Below are positions 8,116 through 15,814 of a DNA stretch of 64,000 nt, one piece after another. The first letter of the stretch is position 1. Each line of letters starts with the position of its first letter. This DNA comes from Leifsonia xyli (GTDB taxonomy: Bacteria; Actinomycetota; Actinomycetes; Actinomycetales; Microbacteriaceae), in contig CP014761.1 in NCBI GenBank assembly GCA_001647635.1, positions 124,001 through 188,000 of the forward strand, given 5' to 3'. Made by a program: the position numbers and the translations under genes. The notes beneath the pieces were generated by a model, which was given only the letters and a program-made list of their open reading frames with translations, was not told the DNA's origin and did no database searches.

Positions 8116-8754
8116 TCACAGGTCGAGCGAGTCGCCGGGCTCGAGCGCGTAGAACGTGCCGCCGCCCTGTTCGGTCGCCCACTGCAGGCGCGCGTTCGCC
8201 ATGTCCTTGCCGGCGCGCGCGAGCACCATCTCGTGGATGGGGAAAGCGCGCTTGGGCTTCACGGCCAGCACGTAGTCCATGGTCTCGGAGATCTTCATCC
8301 ACGGGGCGCCGGCAGGTGCTGCAAGAACGTCGACCTCGACGCCCTCCGGGATGAAGAACGAGTCGCCGGCGTAGTAGAGCTGGTCGTTGATCAGCACGCC
8401 GAGGTTGTCCACCACCGGGATGCTCTCGTGGATGACGGCGTGACGTCCGCCGAACAAGCGGAGGGTGAAGGGCTCGACCTCGACGGTGTCGCCTGCGCTC
8501 ACCACGGTGATGTCGAAGTCGGAGGCCGCGCGGGCGACGCCCTCCGGCGCGAAGATCTTCACGCCGGGGGAGAGGTCGAGGACGCGGTTCAGCTGCTCCG
8601 GCGTCCAGTGATCGGCGTGCTCGTGGGTGATGACCACGGCGACGGCGTTCGCGGTGTCGGTCAGCGGCGAGGTGAAGCTGCCCGGGTCCACGAACAGCTT
8701 GCGTCCGTCCTCTTCGAGGAGGAGTCCCGAGTGTTCGAACTTCGTGAGTCTCAT
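8116..8754 (-). CDS. Metallo-beta-lactamase-fold metal-dependent hydrolase (UlaG-like)
   Basis: This 212-residue protein has the lactamase-B-like motif THEHADHW at about residues 44-51, preceded by GLLLEEDGRKLFVDPGSF. Later metal-site segments include YAGDSFFIP and PIHEMV. The pattern matches the L-ascorbate-6-phosphate lactonase-like group of Zn/Mn hydrolases, whose substrates vary and cannot be predicted here. ATG 8754 was chosen because the fold starts at MRLTKFEHSG; a start 36 bases upstream would add a non-conserved extension. It is divergent from the metal ATPase gene and upstream of phr on the same strand. Confidence 0.8.
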   Translation of the reverse strand: MRLTKFEHSGLLLEEDGRKLFVDPGSFTSPLTDTANAVAVVITHEHADHWTPEQLNRVLDLSPGVKIFAPEGVARAASDFDITVVSAGDTVEVEPFTLRLFGGRHAVIHESIPVVDNLGVLINDQLYYAGDSFFIPEGVEVDVLAAPAGAPWMKISETMDYVLAVKPKRAFPIHEMVLARAGKDMANARLQWATEQGGGTFYALEPGDSLDL

Positions 8755-8801
8755 GGGTCCCAGGAAATACCGGATGGGATGCGCACGCAAGCGCGGAACG
8801 G

Positions 8802-8830
8802 TTGAGGAATATACCCCTAGGGGGTACTGT
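8802..8830 (+). promoter_or_regulatory. Promoter with CsoR-like operator for the metal ATPase
   Basis: TTGAGG (8802-8807) and TACTGT (8825-8830) are separated by 17 bases. The spacer and the first bases of the -10 contain the inverted repeat TACCCC-TAG-GGGGTA (8812-8826). GC-rich TACCCC/GGGGTA palindromes are the hallmark of operators for the copper sensor CsoR and its relatives. Repression in the absence of metal and release by Cu(I) is the expected mode. No csoR gene is seen nearby, so the regulator must be encoded elsewhere. Confidence 0.7.
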
Positions 8831-8840
8831 TGGAGGCGTT

Positions 8841-10955
8841 ATGGACGAAAGAGAACAGCACGCACCGGTCGCCGAGCACGAGCACGCGCATGAGCACCAC
8901 GCCCACGAGCACCACGACCACGGTGAGCACGACCACTCGGGTCACGCCGGGCACGACCACTCCGGTCACGCCGGCCACGACCACTCGGGTCACGCCGGGC
9001 ACGACCCTGCCATCTTCAAGCGCAAGTTCTGGCTCACGCTCGTCCTGACCATCCCGACCCTGGTCTTCTCCCAGGGGCTGCAGGAGATCCTCGGCCTCAG
9101 CGGGCCGCGCTTCCCCGGCAGCCAGTACATCCCCGCCGTCTTCGGCGTCGCCATCTTCTTCTACGGAGGCCTCGTCTTCCTCCGAGGCGCGGTCGACGAG
9201 CTGAAGGCGAAGCAGCCGGGCATGATGACCCTGATCTCGCTCGCCATCGTGGTCGCCTTCGGCTACAGCATCGCGGTGACCCTCGGTCTCCCGGGCATGG
9301 ACTTCTGGTGGGAGCTCGCGACCCTCATCCTGATCATGCTGCTCGGCCACTGGATCGAGATGTCCGCCGTCATGGGCGCACAGGACGCGCTGGGCGAGCT
9401 GGCGAAGCTGCTCCCGGACACCGCGGAGCGCGTCGCGAACCCGCACGCCGAACCGCAGACCGTTCCGGTCTCCGAGCTCCGCGTCGGCGACCTCGTCCGC
9501 GTCCGTCCGGGCGCCGCCGTCCCCGCCGACGGCGAGATCGTCGACGGCCGCAGCGACATCGACGAATCCCTGTTGACCGGCGAGTCCGCCCCCGTCACGC
9601 GCACGACGGGGGAGCAGGTCGTCGCCGGCAGCATCTCCGGCAGCGGGTCGCTCGTCGTCCGCGTCACCCGCACCGGCGGCGACACCGCTCTCGCCGGCAT
9701 CATGAAGCTCGTCTCGGAGGCGCAGGCCAGCAAGTCCGGAGCGCAGATCCTCGCCGACCGGGCGGCCGCCTGGCTGTTCTACGTCGCGCTCGCGGTCGCC
9801 GTCGTGACGCTGGTCGTGTGGACCATCCTCCGGCCGGGCGACCCCGCGTTCATCCTCGAACGGGTCGTCACCGTCCTGATCATCGCGTGCCCGCACGCAC
9901 TCGGCCTCGCCATCCCGCTGGTCGCCCAGATCTCCACCGCCCTCGGCGCCCGCAACGGCCTCCTCATCCGCGACCGGCACGCCATGGAGGACGCCCGCCG
10001 CATCGACGTCGTCCTGTTCGACAAGACCGGGACGCTGACCGAGGGGCGACAGGGCGTCGTCTCCGTCGTCGCGGCCGACGGCGACGCCGACCGGCTGCTG
10101 GCGCTCGCCGCGGCCGTGGAGGCGCCGGCCGAGCACCCGATCGCGGCGGCGGTCGTCCGCCAGGCGCGCGAGCGCGGCCTGACGGTCGTGCCCGTCGCCG
10201 AGTTCGAGGCGCTCGGCGGACGCGGTGCGTCCGCCAGTGTCGCGGGCGAGACCGTCACCGTGGGCGCGCCGCGCCTGCTGGTCGAGCGCGGGCTCGAGCC
10301 CTCCGCCGAGCTGCGCGAGGCCGCCGACGCGGCCGCACGCGAGGGCCGCACGGTCGTCTACGTGCTCGCCGACGGCCGCGTCCTCGGGCTGATCGCCCTG
10401 GCCGACGTCGTCCGTCCCGAGTCGCAGGAGGCGGTGCGGTCGCTGCGCGACGCCGGCGTCCGCGTCGCGATGCTGACCGGCGACTCCCGAGCGGTGGCGG
10501 AGTCCGTCGCGGCGCAGCTCGGGATCGACGAGGTGTTCGCGGAGGTGCTGCCGGGCGACAAGTCGGCGACCGTGGCGCAGCTGCAGGCCGACGGCTCCCG
10601 AGTGGCGATGGTCGGTGACGGCGTCAACGACGCCCCCGCGCTGGCGCAGGCCGACGTCGGCATCGCCATCGGCGCCGGAACGGACGTCGCCATCGAGTCC
10701 GCCGGCGTCGTGCTCGCCTCGAGCGACCCGCGCGGCGTCGCTAAGGTGATCACGCTGTCCCGGGCGACGTACCGCAAGATGCTGCAGAACCTCGGCTGGG
10801 CCACCGGCTACAACGTCATCGCGCTGCCGCTCGCGGCGGGCGTAGCCATCGGCCTCGGCATCCTGGTGTCGCCGGCGTTCGGCGCCGCGCTGATGTCGGT
10901 CTCCACGATCGTTGTCGCGCTCAACGCCCAGCTGCTCCGCCGCCTCCGCCTCTGA
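8841..10955 (+). CDS. P1B-type heavy-metal ATPase, CopB-like (CPH motif), with His-rich N-terminus
   Basis: This 704-residue membrane ATPase exports soft metal ions, probably copper or silver. The cytosolic N-terminus (residues 1-55) is a His-rich tail instead of a CxxC metal-binding domain. The translocation helix carries IIACPHALGLAIPLV; the Cys-Pro-His form defines the CopB-like group. The phosphorylation motif DKTGTLTEG (Asp at about 394), the actuator LLTGESAPV and the hinge GDGVNDAPALAQADVGIAIG are intact. About eight membrane helices are visible. The start ATG 8841 follows GGAGG in the leader. The CsoR-like operator in its promoter supports a copper role. No chaperone or cofactor gene is adjacent. 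Confidence 0.92.
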   Translation: MDEREQHAPVAEHEHAHEHHAHEHHDHGEHDHSGHAGHDHSGHAGHDHSGHAGHDPAIFKRKFWLTLVLTIPTLVFSQGLQEILGLSGPRFPGSQYIPAVFGVAIFFYGGLVFLRGAVDELKAKQPGMMTLISLAIVVAFGYSIAVTLGLPGMDFWWELATLILIMLLGHWIEMSAVMGAQDALGELAKLLPDTAERVANPHAEPQTVPVSELRVGDLVRVRPGAAVPADGEIVDGRSDIDESLLTGESAPVTRTTGEQVVAGSISGSGSLVVRVTRTGGDTALAGIMKLVSEAQASKSGAQILADRAAAWLFYVALAVAVVTLVVWTILRPGDPAFILERVVTVLIIACPHALGLAIPLVAQISTALGARNGLLIRDRHAMEDARRIDVVLFDKTGTLTEGRQGVVSVVAADGDADRLLALAAAVEAPAEHPIAAAVVRQARERGLTVVPVAEFEALGGRGASASVAGETVTVGAPRLLVERGLEPSAELREAADAAAREGRTVVYVLADGRVLGLIALADVVRPESQEAVRSLRDAGVRVAMLTGDSRAVAESVAAQLGIDEVFAEVLPGDKSATVAQLQADGSRVAMVGDGVNDAPALAQADVGIAIGAGTDVAIESAGVVLASSDPRGVAKVITLSRATYRKMLQNLGWATGYNVIALPLAAGVAIGLGILVSPAFGAALMSVSTIVVALNAQLLRRLRL
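8928..8999 (+). repeat. Three tandem 24-base repeats encoding a His-rich metal-binding tail
   Basis: Three head-to-tail 24-base units (8928-8951, 8952-8975, 8976-8999) each encode HDHSGHAG and differ only at a few third positions. They sit inside the N-terminal tail of the metal ATPase and add nine histidines. Such units can expand or contract by slipped pairing, which would change the metal-binding capacity of the tail. Confidence 0.9.
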
Positions 10956-11009
10956 CGTCGGCGCTGCATAGCCGGGGTATCGGCGGCGCGTGTGTCATCA
11001 TCGTGCACT

Positions 11010-11912
11010 GTGACCGTGACTCCGCGGGCCGTGGTCGTCGCGGTCAACCCGATGGCCTCCTTCGGCCACCGCCGTGACGTCGGCCCGCGCGTGGTCGAGC
11101 GGCTGCGAGCGGCCGGCCACCGAGTGGTGGCGATGGACGAGGCGAACATCGAGCTGCTGCGCCGCGAGACCGCCAAGGCGATCCAGGATGGAGCCGACGC
11201 CCTGATCGTCGTCGGCGGCGACGGCATGGCGAATCTCGGCATCGACCTGGTGGCCGAGACCGGACTGCCCCTCGGCATCGTCCCGAGTGGAACCGGCAAC
11301 GACCTCGCGGACGGCCTCGGCATCCCCGTAAACGACACCGAGGCGGCGATCGGCGTGCTCCTGGCCGCGCTGCAACGGGAGCCGCGCACGATCGACGCGG
11401 GCACGATCCGCCACGGCGAGCTGACCACCTGGTTCGGCTGCGTCGTCTCGGCCGGATTCGACGCGACCGTCAACGAGCGCGCCAACCTCATGACGCGCCC
11501 GCGCGGCCGCAGCCGCTACGTCGTCGCTCTGATCCGGGAGCTCGCGACCCTCCACCCGCGTCCCTACCGCATCCAGGCCGACGGCCGCCTCATCGAGGTC
11601 GACGCCATGCTGGTCTCGGTCGCCAACAACCGCTCGCTCGGCGGCGGGATGCGCATCGCCCCCGACGCGGATCTCTCCGACGGGATGCTCGACCTGTTCA
11701 TCGTCGAGCGGATGTCGCGCCTCCGGTTCTTGCGCATGTTCCCGAAGGTCTTCCGCGGCGAGCACACCGACCTGCCCGAGGTCACCCTGCTTCGCGCCGC
11801 TTCTGTCCGCATCGAAGCGGACGGGATCGTCGCCTACGCGGACGGCGAGCGCATCGGCCCGCTGCCGATCGACGTCACGGTCGCGCCGGGCGCCCTCCGC
11901 GTCCTCGCGTGA
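11010..11912 (+). CDS. Diacylglycerol-kinase/lipid-kinase family protein
   Basis: This 300-residue protein has the DAGK catalytic domain. The N-terminal strand AVVVAVNPMASFG is followed by the nucleotide-binding signature VVGGDGMANLGIDLV (GGDGT-like) and GIVPSGTGNDLADGLGI, both diagnostic. The C-terminal half contains SVANNRSLGGGMRIAPDADL and DGMLDLFIVERMS, typical of the YegS/BmrU and DgkB group. It would phosphorylate diacylglycerol or a related lipid at the membrane. GTG 11010 is preferred because a -10-like CATCAT (10996-11001) suggests a leaderless start; GTG 10992 is an alternative. It is the last chromosomal gene before the tRNA insertion site. Confidence 0.85.
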   Translation: MTVTPRAVVVAVNPMASFGHRRDVGPRVVERLRAAGHRVVAMDEANIELLRRETAKAIQDGADALIVVGGDGMANLGIDLVAETGLPLGIVPSGTGNDLADGLGIPVNDTEAAIGVLLAALQREPRTIDAGTIRHGELTTWFGCVVSAGFDATVNERANLMTRPRGRSRYVVALIRELATLHPRPYRIQADGRLIEVDAMLVSVANNRSLGGGMRIAPDADLSDGMLDLFIVERMSRLRFLRMFPKVFRGEHTDLPEVTLLRAASVRIEADGIVAYADGERIGPLPIDVTVAPGALRVLA

Positions 11913-11960
11913 ATCCTGCCGAACACCCCCGCGCGACGCGCCCGGGACGCCGCCCTCGTT

Positions 11961-11990
11961 TTGGCACCCGCATCCCATCTGTGGCATGAT
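11961..11990 (+). promoter_or_regulatory. Promoter of tRNA-Glu
   Basis: TTGGCA (11961-11966) and CATGAT (11985-11990) are spaced by 18 bases and lie 17 bases before the mature tRNA 5' end. This is the only clear promoter between the lipid-kinase gene and the tRNA. Confidence 0.6.
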
Positions 11991-12006
11991 CTTCTAGTTG
12001 CAAGAC

Positions 12007-12082
12007 GGCCCCATCGTCTAGCGGCCTAGGACGTCGCCCTCTCACGGCGGTAACGCGGGTTCAAATCCCGCTGGGGTCACCA
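12007..12082 (+). tRNA. tRNA-Glu (anticodon CTC), CCA encoded
   Basis: The acceptor stem GGCCCCA (12007-12013) pairs with TGGGGTC (12072-12078), followed by discriminator A and encoded CCA (12080-12082). The anticodon arm is TCGCC-CTCTCAC-GGCGG with anticodon CTC, reading GAG. The T arm is GCGGG-TTCAAAT-CCCGC. A strong intrinsic terminator follows. The 3' 49 bases are duplicated downstream, so this gene has served as an integration site. Confidence 0.95.
12034..12082. repeat. Attachment-site direct repeat, copy 1 (inside tRNA-Glu)
   Basis: The 3' 49 bases of tRNA-Glu, from the anticodon arm to CCA, recur identically at 14196-14244 and with one change at 17374-17421. Duplication of a tRNA 3' half at a distance is the usual footprint of tyrosine-recombinase integration, so this copy is the left attachment site. 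Confidence 0.88.
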
Positions 12083-12084
12083 TC

Positions 12085-12124
12085 GCCCGCTTCCCTTGTT
12101 TTTCAAGGGAAGCGGGCCTTTTTA
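12085..12124 (+). terminator. Intrinsic terminator of tRNA-Glu
   Basis: A perfect 14-base-pair stem (12085-12098 with 12104-12117) with a five-base T loop is followed by CTTTTTTAG. It is one of the clearest intrinsic terminators in the window and ends the tRNA transcript. Confidence 0.92.
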
Positions 12125-12220
12125 GTTTTCCACTCTCCATTCCTGTTCGGCTGGCTCCTGCAACTTAAGTCGGTTTCGTGTAAAAGTAGACCGAAATTGG
12201 ACCACACGGACGGAGCCGGA

Positions 12221-13831
12221 ATGACAGCATCGTTGGTCGTCGATGGACGCCCTTTTCTCGCCATCGGTGGAGAGGTGCACAATTCGAGCTCGTCGGACGC
12301 CGCCTATCTGGCCACAGAGTGGGGTCGGCTCGCACGCACGGGAATCAACACGGTGCTGGTCTCCGTTGCCTGGTCCGAAGTGGAGCGTGCGGAGGGTGAA
12401 TTCTCATTCGAGATCGTGGACGAGCTGCTCCGGTGCGCGCGCGACGCCGGTCTGCGGCTAGGAGCTATTTGGTTCGGTGCATTCAAGAACGCGCTCTCGA
12501 CCTATGCACCGAGTTGGGTCAGGGCCGACACCGACAGATTCCCGCGCACTATTCCGCAGCGGGACCCGCTGCCCACGCCGTTCAATTACGACGGCGCCAC
12601 GGCGAAGCCCGCGCTCTCGGTGTTCTCGCCGGAACTCGCCGCGGCGGATGCGCGGGCGTTCACGGCGTTTGTGGAGCACCTTGCCATGGTCGACGACACA
12701 GGCACGGTGATCATGATCCAGATCGAGAACGAGATCGGGCTGCTCGGCTCTTCCCGGGATCATTCTGAATTGGCCGCGGCAGCCTGGCGGGGTCCTGTCC
12801 CTGCTGCGCTGATCGCTTTGGCGCACGAGGAGCCTGAAGCCCTGCCCGCCGGCCTTGCCGCTGCTCTCGCTGACTCTGCTCAGGGTGTGACGTGGGCCTC
12901 GCTCGCCGGGTCGGAGGACGACATAGACGAGACGTTCATGGCATGGGCGTTCGCCGAATACGTCGAACGGCTCGCCATGTCGGCGCGCCCGGCGACGCAC
13001 GTCCCGTTCTACACCAACGCATGGCTCGGGCCGCAGGCCGGCCAGGACCGGCCCGGTCAGTATCCGAGCGGAGGGCCGACCGCCCGGATGCTCGGGCTTT
13101 GGCAGGCTGCCGCGCCCTCGCTCGACTGGCTGTCGCCGGATATCTACATCGACGACACCCGCGCCGTGCTCGAGGCCTACGCGCAGCGCTCCAACCCTCT
13201 GTTCGTTCCCGAGTCGCGGTTCTCCGCAGGCGACCTGTTCGTGGCTGTCGGAGCCCTGAACGCGATCGGCTACTGCACCTTCGGGCTGGAGGACGGCCGC
13301 GACGACGCGTTATTCTTCCGGGCCGCTCGCAGCCTCCTCGCGTTGTGGGATCTGATCACCACCCAGCGTGACAGCGCGGGCGTTTGGGGATTCGCCCTCG
13401 ACGCGGACGAGGAGTCCGCGAGGCACGATTTCGGCGACGTCACCGTCACCGTTCGGAACGGCCCAGCCCTTTTCGCCAGGATGCTGCTCGATGTGGGAGT
13501 GCAACTCCCTGAGCCCGCGCCGCCGGCGTCCGAGACGCTTCCCGGCGCCATCCCCGTTCCCGCCGACTCGCGTCCGTTCGGCATCGTCATCCGGACCGGA
13601 GCGGACCAGTTTGTCGTCGCCGGTCAGGGCGCGCTTTTCGATTTTGACTCGGAGAATGGGCTTGTGGAGATAGACGAGGTACGCGAGCTCATCCCGGAGG
13701 GCGGCACCCTACGACCGGCGCGCTTCCTGAACGGCGACGAGTGTCTAGAGGTGGTTCCGCAATCGGGAATCGGGATCGCCGAGATCACACTCGTCCGGCC
13801 AGTCCCGGCACCGATAGGGGTCTCAGCGTGA
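12221..13831 (+). CDS. Glycoside hydrolase, beta-galactosidase-like TIM barrel (GH35/GH42 type)
   Basis: This protein of about 536 residues has an N-terminal (beta/alpha)8 barrel. VDGRPFLAIGGEVHNSSSSD opens the domain, NTVLVSVAWSEVERAEGEF marks the second strand, and MIQIENEIG contains the Asn-Glu pair expected for the acid/base. Glu in PLFVPESRF is the likely nucleophile. A C-terminal beta-rich domain (about residues 420-530) follows, as in DUF5597-containing members. No signal peptide is seen, so it should act in the cytosol on imported oligosaccharides. The start ATG 12221 has GGAG eight bases upstream; TTG 12197 is less likely. It is the only intact gene of inserted segment 1, with no transporter or regulator beside it. 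Confidence 0.82.
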   Translation: MTASLVVDGRPFLAIGGEVHNSSSSDAAYLATEWGRLARTGINTVLVSVAWSEVERAEGEFSFEIVDELLRCARDAGLRLGAIWFGAFKNALSTYAPSWVRADTDRFPRTIPQRDPLPTPFNYDGATAKPALSVFSPELAAADARAFTAFVEHLAMVDDTGTVIMIQIENEIGLLGSSRDHSELAAAAWRGPVPAALIALAHEEPEALPAGLAAALADSAQGVTWASLAGSEDDIDETFMAWAFAEYVERLAMSARPATHVPFYTNAWLGPQAGQDRPGQYPSGGPTARMLGLWQAAAPSLDWLSPDIYIDDTRAVLEAYAQRSNPLFVPESRFSAGDLFVAVGALNAIGYCTFGLEDGRDDALFFRAARSLLALWDLITTQRDSAGVWGFALDADEESARHDFGDVTVTVRNGPALFARMLLDVGVQLPEPAPPASETLPGAIPVPADSRPFGIVIRTGADQFVVAGQGALFDFDSENGLVEIDEVRELIPEGGTLRPARFLNGDECLEVVPQSGIGIAEITLVRPVPAPIGVSA

Positions 13832-14195
13832 GGCCCGGGCCGTCCTGATCACGCGTCGGTGGGTCCGCTCTTCGCTGCCCGCGCAAGCATCCTCGCGCCG
13901 TGAATGCCCGCGTCAAGGGTGCAGCTCCGCTGGATCGCGAAGCGACGCGCAGCGCCCTTGACCCGGTCACTCACGGCGCCATCATCAGCTGTCGGGCCGC
14001 CGGGGAATTGAGATTTCTGGGGCCACGGCTGGTGGTCGCGCCCATGAGGCGCCAACAAAGGGCGCTAACGCGCAGCGGCAACAAAATGGCAAAAAATGAA
14101 TGAGTTTGGTGCGATCTTGGTGAATCATCGAGATCTCAAATTCCGCCAATTCACTGGGATCCAGGCCGGGCTCGGTCAAGAATCTCAGCCTTCTT
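13832..14195. other. Non-coding remainder of inserted segment 1
   Basis: About 360 bases between the glycoside hydrolase and the second att copy show no supported gene. Short open frames on the minus strand have no family features. The part at 14070-14160 is AT-rich compared with its surroundings, with TGGCAAAAAATGAATGAG and GTGCGATCTTGGTG near the att core, where recombinase arm sites would be expected. No function is proved. Confidence 0.5.
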
Positions 14196-14244
14196 TCGCC
14201 CTCTCACGGCGGTAACGCGGGTTCAAATCCCGCTGGGGTCACCA
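14196..14244. repeat. Attachment-site direct repeat, copy 2
   Basis: This is a 49-base exact copy of tRNA-Glu 12034-12082. It has no 5' half, so it is not a tRNA gene. It separates inserted segments 1 and 2 and is followed, like the tRNA itself, by a terminator hairpin. Confidence 0.9.
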
Positions 14245-14247
14245 ACA

Positions 14248-14290
14248 GCCCGGATACCAGTCATTCACTGGTGTCCGGGCTTCTTCGTTT
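14248..14290 (+). terminator. Terminator hairpin after att copy 2
   Basis: GCCCGGATACCAG (14248-14260) pairs with CTGGTGTCCGGGC (14268-14280) with one T-G wobble, and TTCTTCGTTT follows. It occupies the same position relative to the repeat as the terminator of the real tRNA gene. It may derive from the tRNA terminator of the element's former host. Confidence 0.75.
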
Positions 14291-14362
14291 CGCCGTTGCG
14301 GCGCGCGCCATTCGGCCCGCTGGCAACACTTTGCAAAAAGTTGATTTCGTCACCGCGTCATT

Positions 14363-14498
14363 TCGCCCAGCCGATTCGCCCCAGCGCAGCCCGCAGTAGA
14401 CGCGTGTGAGGACGAGGGTGTCGTAGCCGTACTCTGCCTTGGAGCGTTCCCCGACGGCCTGCGAGCGCAGCGACCTGATCATGAGTGAGATAGCGCCT
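14363..14498 (-). pseudogene. Tyrosine recombinase (integrase) remnant
   Basis: Two short pieces of a phage-type integrase lie on the minus strand in different frames. RRYLTHDQVAALAG corresponds to the start of the catalytic domain, and GERSKAEYGYDTLVLTRVYC followed by GLRWGES contains the box I Arg. The box II H-x-x-R and the Tyr are absent, so most of the catalytic domain is deleted. The frame change between the pieces needs removal of one base (or addition of two), unlike the single-base losses elsewhere, so this is true decay. Its position beside att copy 2 supports an origin as the element's integrase. Confidence 0.68.
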
Positions 14499-14701
14499 GC
14501 CCCGGCAAAGGGTGCGACTGACACGGTCAAAATCGTTATGGATAGTCGGACTGGGCCCGAATGAAAACCATGGTTTTCCAGCCATCCAGCGAACCGCACG
14601 CAAGCGGATCCCTCATCGTTCGGTGGGCTCGTCATCGGTGTCGGTGCCGCAGTACTCAGCCTGTGGTCTCGGAATACATGCGCGGGGTTGCGCCTTTTAT
14701 C

Positions 14702-14727
14702 GAGTGCACTCAAAATAGAGTAAACTC
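14702..14727. promoter_or_regulatory. Paired GAGTnnACTC operators upstream of the oxidoreductase
   Basis: GAGTGCACTC (14702-14711) and GAGTAAACTC (14718-14727) are two ten-base palindromes 16 bases apart in an AT-rich stretch just before the oxidoreductase start (14745). They overlap likely -10 sequence (TAAACT 14721-14726). They resemble tandem half-sites for a TetR-type dimer, and the TetR gene at 16726 in the same unit is the natural candidate. The regulator assignment is an inference. Confidence 0.6.
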
Positions 14728-14744
14728 GAAAAAATAGGATATTC

Positions 14745-15749
14745 ATGAAAGCCATCGTTCTCTCGTCGTACAAGAAGCCGCTTGCCGTGGGCGAGCTTGC
14801 TGAGCCGGTTATGGGACCGCGTGATGTTCTCATCGACGTGCACGCGGCTGGTTTGAACCAGCTCGATGAGAAGCTCCGGGCGGGCGAGTTTGCGCAGGTG
14901 ATACCGCTCCGATTACCGGCAGCGCTGGGGCACGATGTGGCCGGAATCGTTCTCGATGTCGGATCGGAGGTGCGGTCGTTCCAGGCTGGCGACGCCGTGT
15001 ACGGGCGGGCGCGGGACGGGCGCATCGGAACATTCGCCGAACGGATCGCCGTCGACGAGGACGACCTGGCTCCGGTCCCTGCTGCGCTCACGATGGTGGA
15101 AGCCGCGTCCCTGCCCCTGGTTGCGCTGACTGCGTGGCAGGCACTTGAGGTGCGGGCGAATGTGCGCCCGGGACAGAAGGTGCTCATCCATGCGGGAGCC
15201 GGGGGAGTGGGTTCGATTGCGATCCAGCTCGCCAAGCACCTGGGTGCCACGGTCGCCACGACCGCGAGTGCCGGCAACGCCGAGTTCGTGGCGTCGCTCG
15301 GTGCCGACGTCGTCATCGACTACCGGACCGACGATTTCGAGAAGCAGCTCAACGGCTACGACGTTGGTCTCGACAGCGTCGGCGGTGAGAACCTGATGAA
15401 GTCGCTGCGCATCCTCCGGCCCGGGGGTCGAGCGATCGGCATCGCGGGACCTCCCGACGCGGCCTTCGCCCGTCAGCTCGGCCTGAACCCGGTGTTGCGG
15501 GCCGGCATCGCGGCGATCAGCCGCGGAGTGCGCCACGCGGCGCGGAAGTCGGGGGTGGACTACTCCTTCCTCTGGATGTCCGCGAGCGGCGATCAGCTGC
15601 GCGAGATCTCGGCGCTCACGGAGTCGGGTGCGATCCGCCCGGTCGTCGGTCGTGTGGTCCCGTTCGACGAGATCCCTGACGCGCTCGGAACGAGCGGGGT
15701 CCGCGGCAAGACCGTCGCCGCCATCCACCGCGATGCTGCCCGTCCATGA
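14745..15749 (+). CDS. NADP-dependent quinone oxidoreductase-like medium-chain dehydrogenase
   Basis: This 334-residue protein has a GroES-like N-terminal half (PRDVLIDVHAAGLNQLDEKL, GHDVAGIVLDVGSEVRSFQA) and a Rossmann domain with HAGAGGVGSIAIQLAKHLGA, the AxxGxxG dinucleotide motif. It lacks the structural-zinc cysteines of alcohol dehydrogenases, which points to the quinone oxidoreductase/crotonyl-CoA reductase-like group. Such enzymes reduce quinones or alkenals in the cytosol with NADPH. It is the first gene of the inserted-segment operon and lies directly behind the paired operators. A detoxification or electrophile-stress role is inferred from this context. Confidence 0.87.
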   Translation: MKAIVLSSYKKPLAVGELAEPVMGPRDVLIDVHAAGLNQLDEKLRAGEFAQVIPLRLPAALGHDVAGIVLDVGSEVRSFQAGDAVYGRARDGRIGTFAERIAVDEDDLAPVPAALTMVEAASLPLVALTAWQALEVRANVRPGQKVLIHAGAGGVGSIAIQLAKHLGATVATTASAGNAEFVASLGADVVIDYRTDDFEKQLNGYDVGLDSVGGENLMKSLRILRPGGRAIGIAGPPDAAFARQLGLNPVLRAGIAAISRGVRHAARKSGVDYSFLWMSASGDQLREISALTESGAIRPVVGRVVPFDEIPDALGTSGVRGKTVAAIHRDAARP

Positions 15750-15814
15750 CCCTGAGCGCCGACGCCGATGGCCCGTGCGCACCCTCAGCCCGAATCACAC
15801 AGAACGGAGTCATC

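Larger units (their letters stand above)
12083..14244. mobile_element. Inserted segment 1 at tRNA-Glu (2.2 kb)
   Basis: This segment lies between tRNA-Glu and an exact 49-base copy of its 3' half. It carries one complete cargo gene, a glycoside hydrolase, and about 360 bases without a recognisable gene. No intact integrase is present. It is AT-richer in its non-coding parts than the flanking chromosome. It is therefore probably an island remnant that has lost its mobility genes, or cargo captured between att copies. Boundaries are taken from the repeats. Confidence 0.72.
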
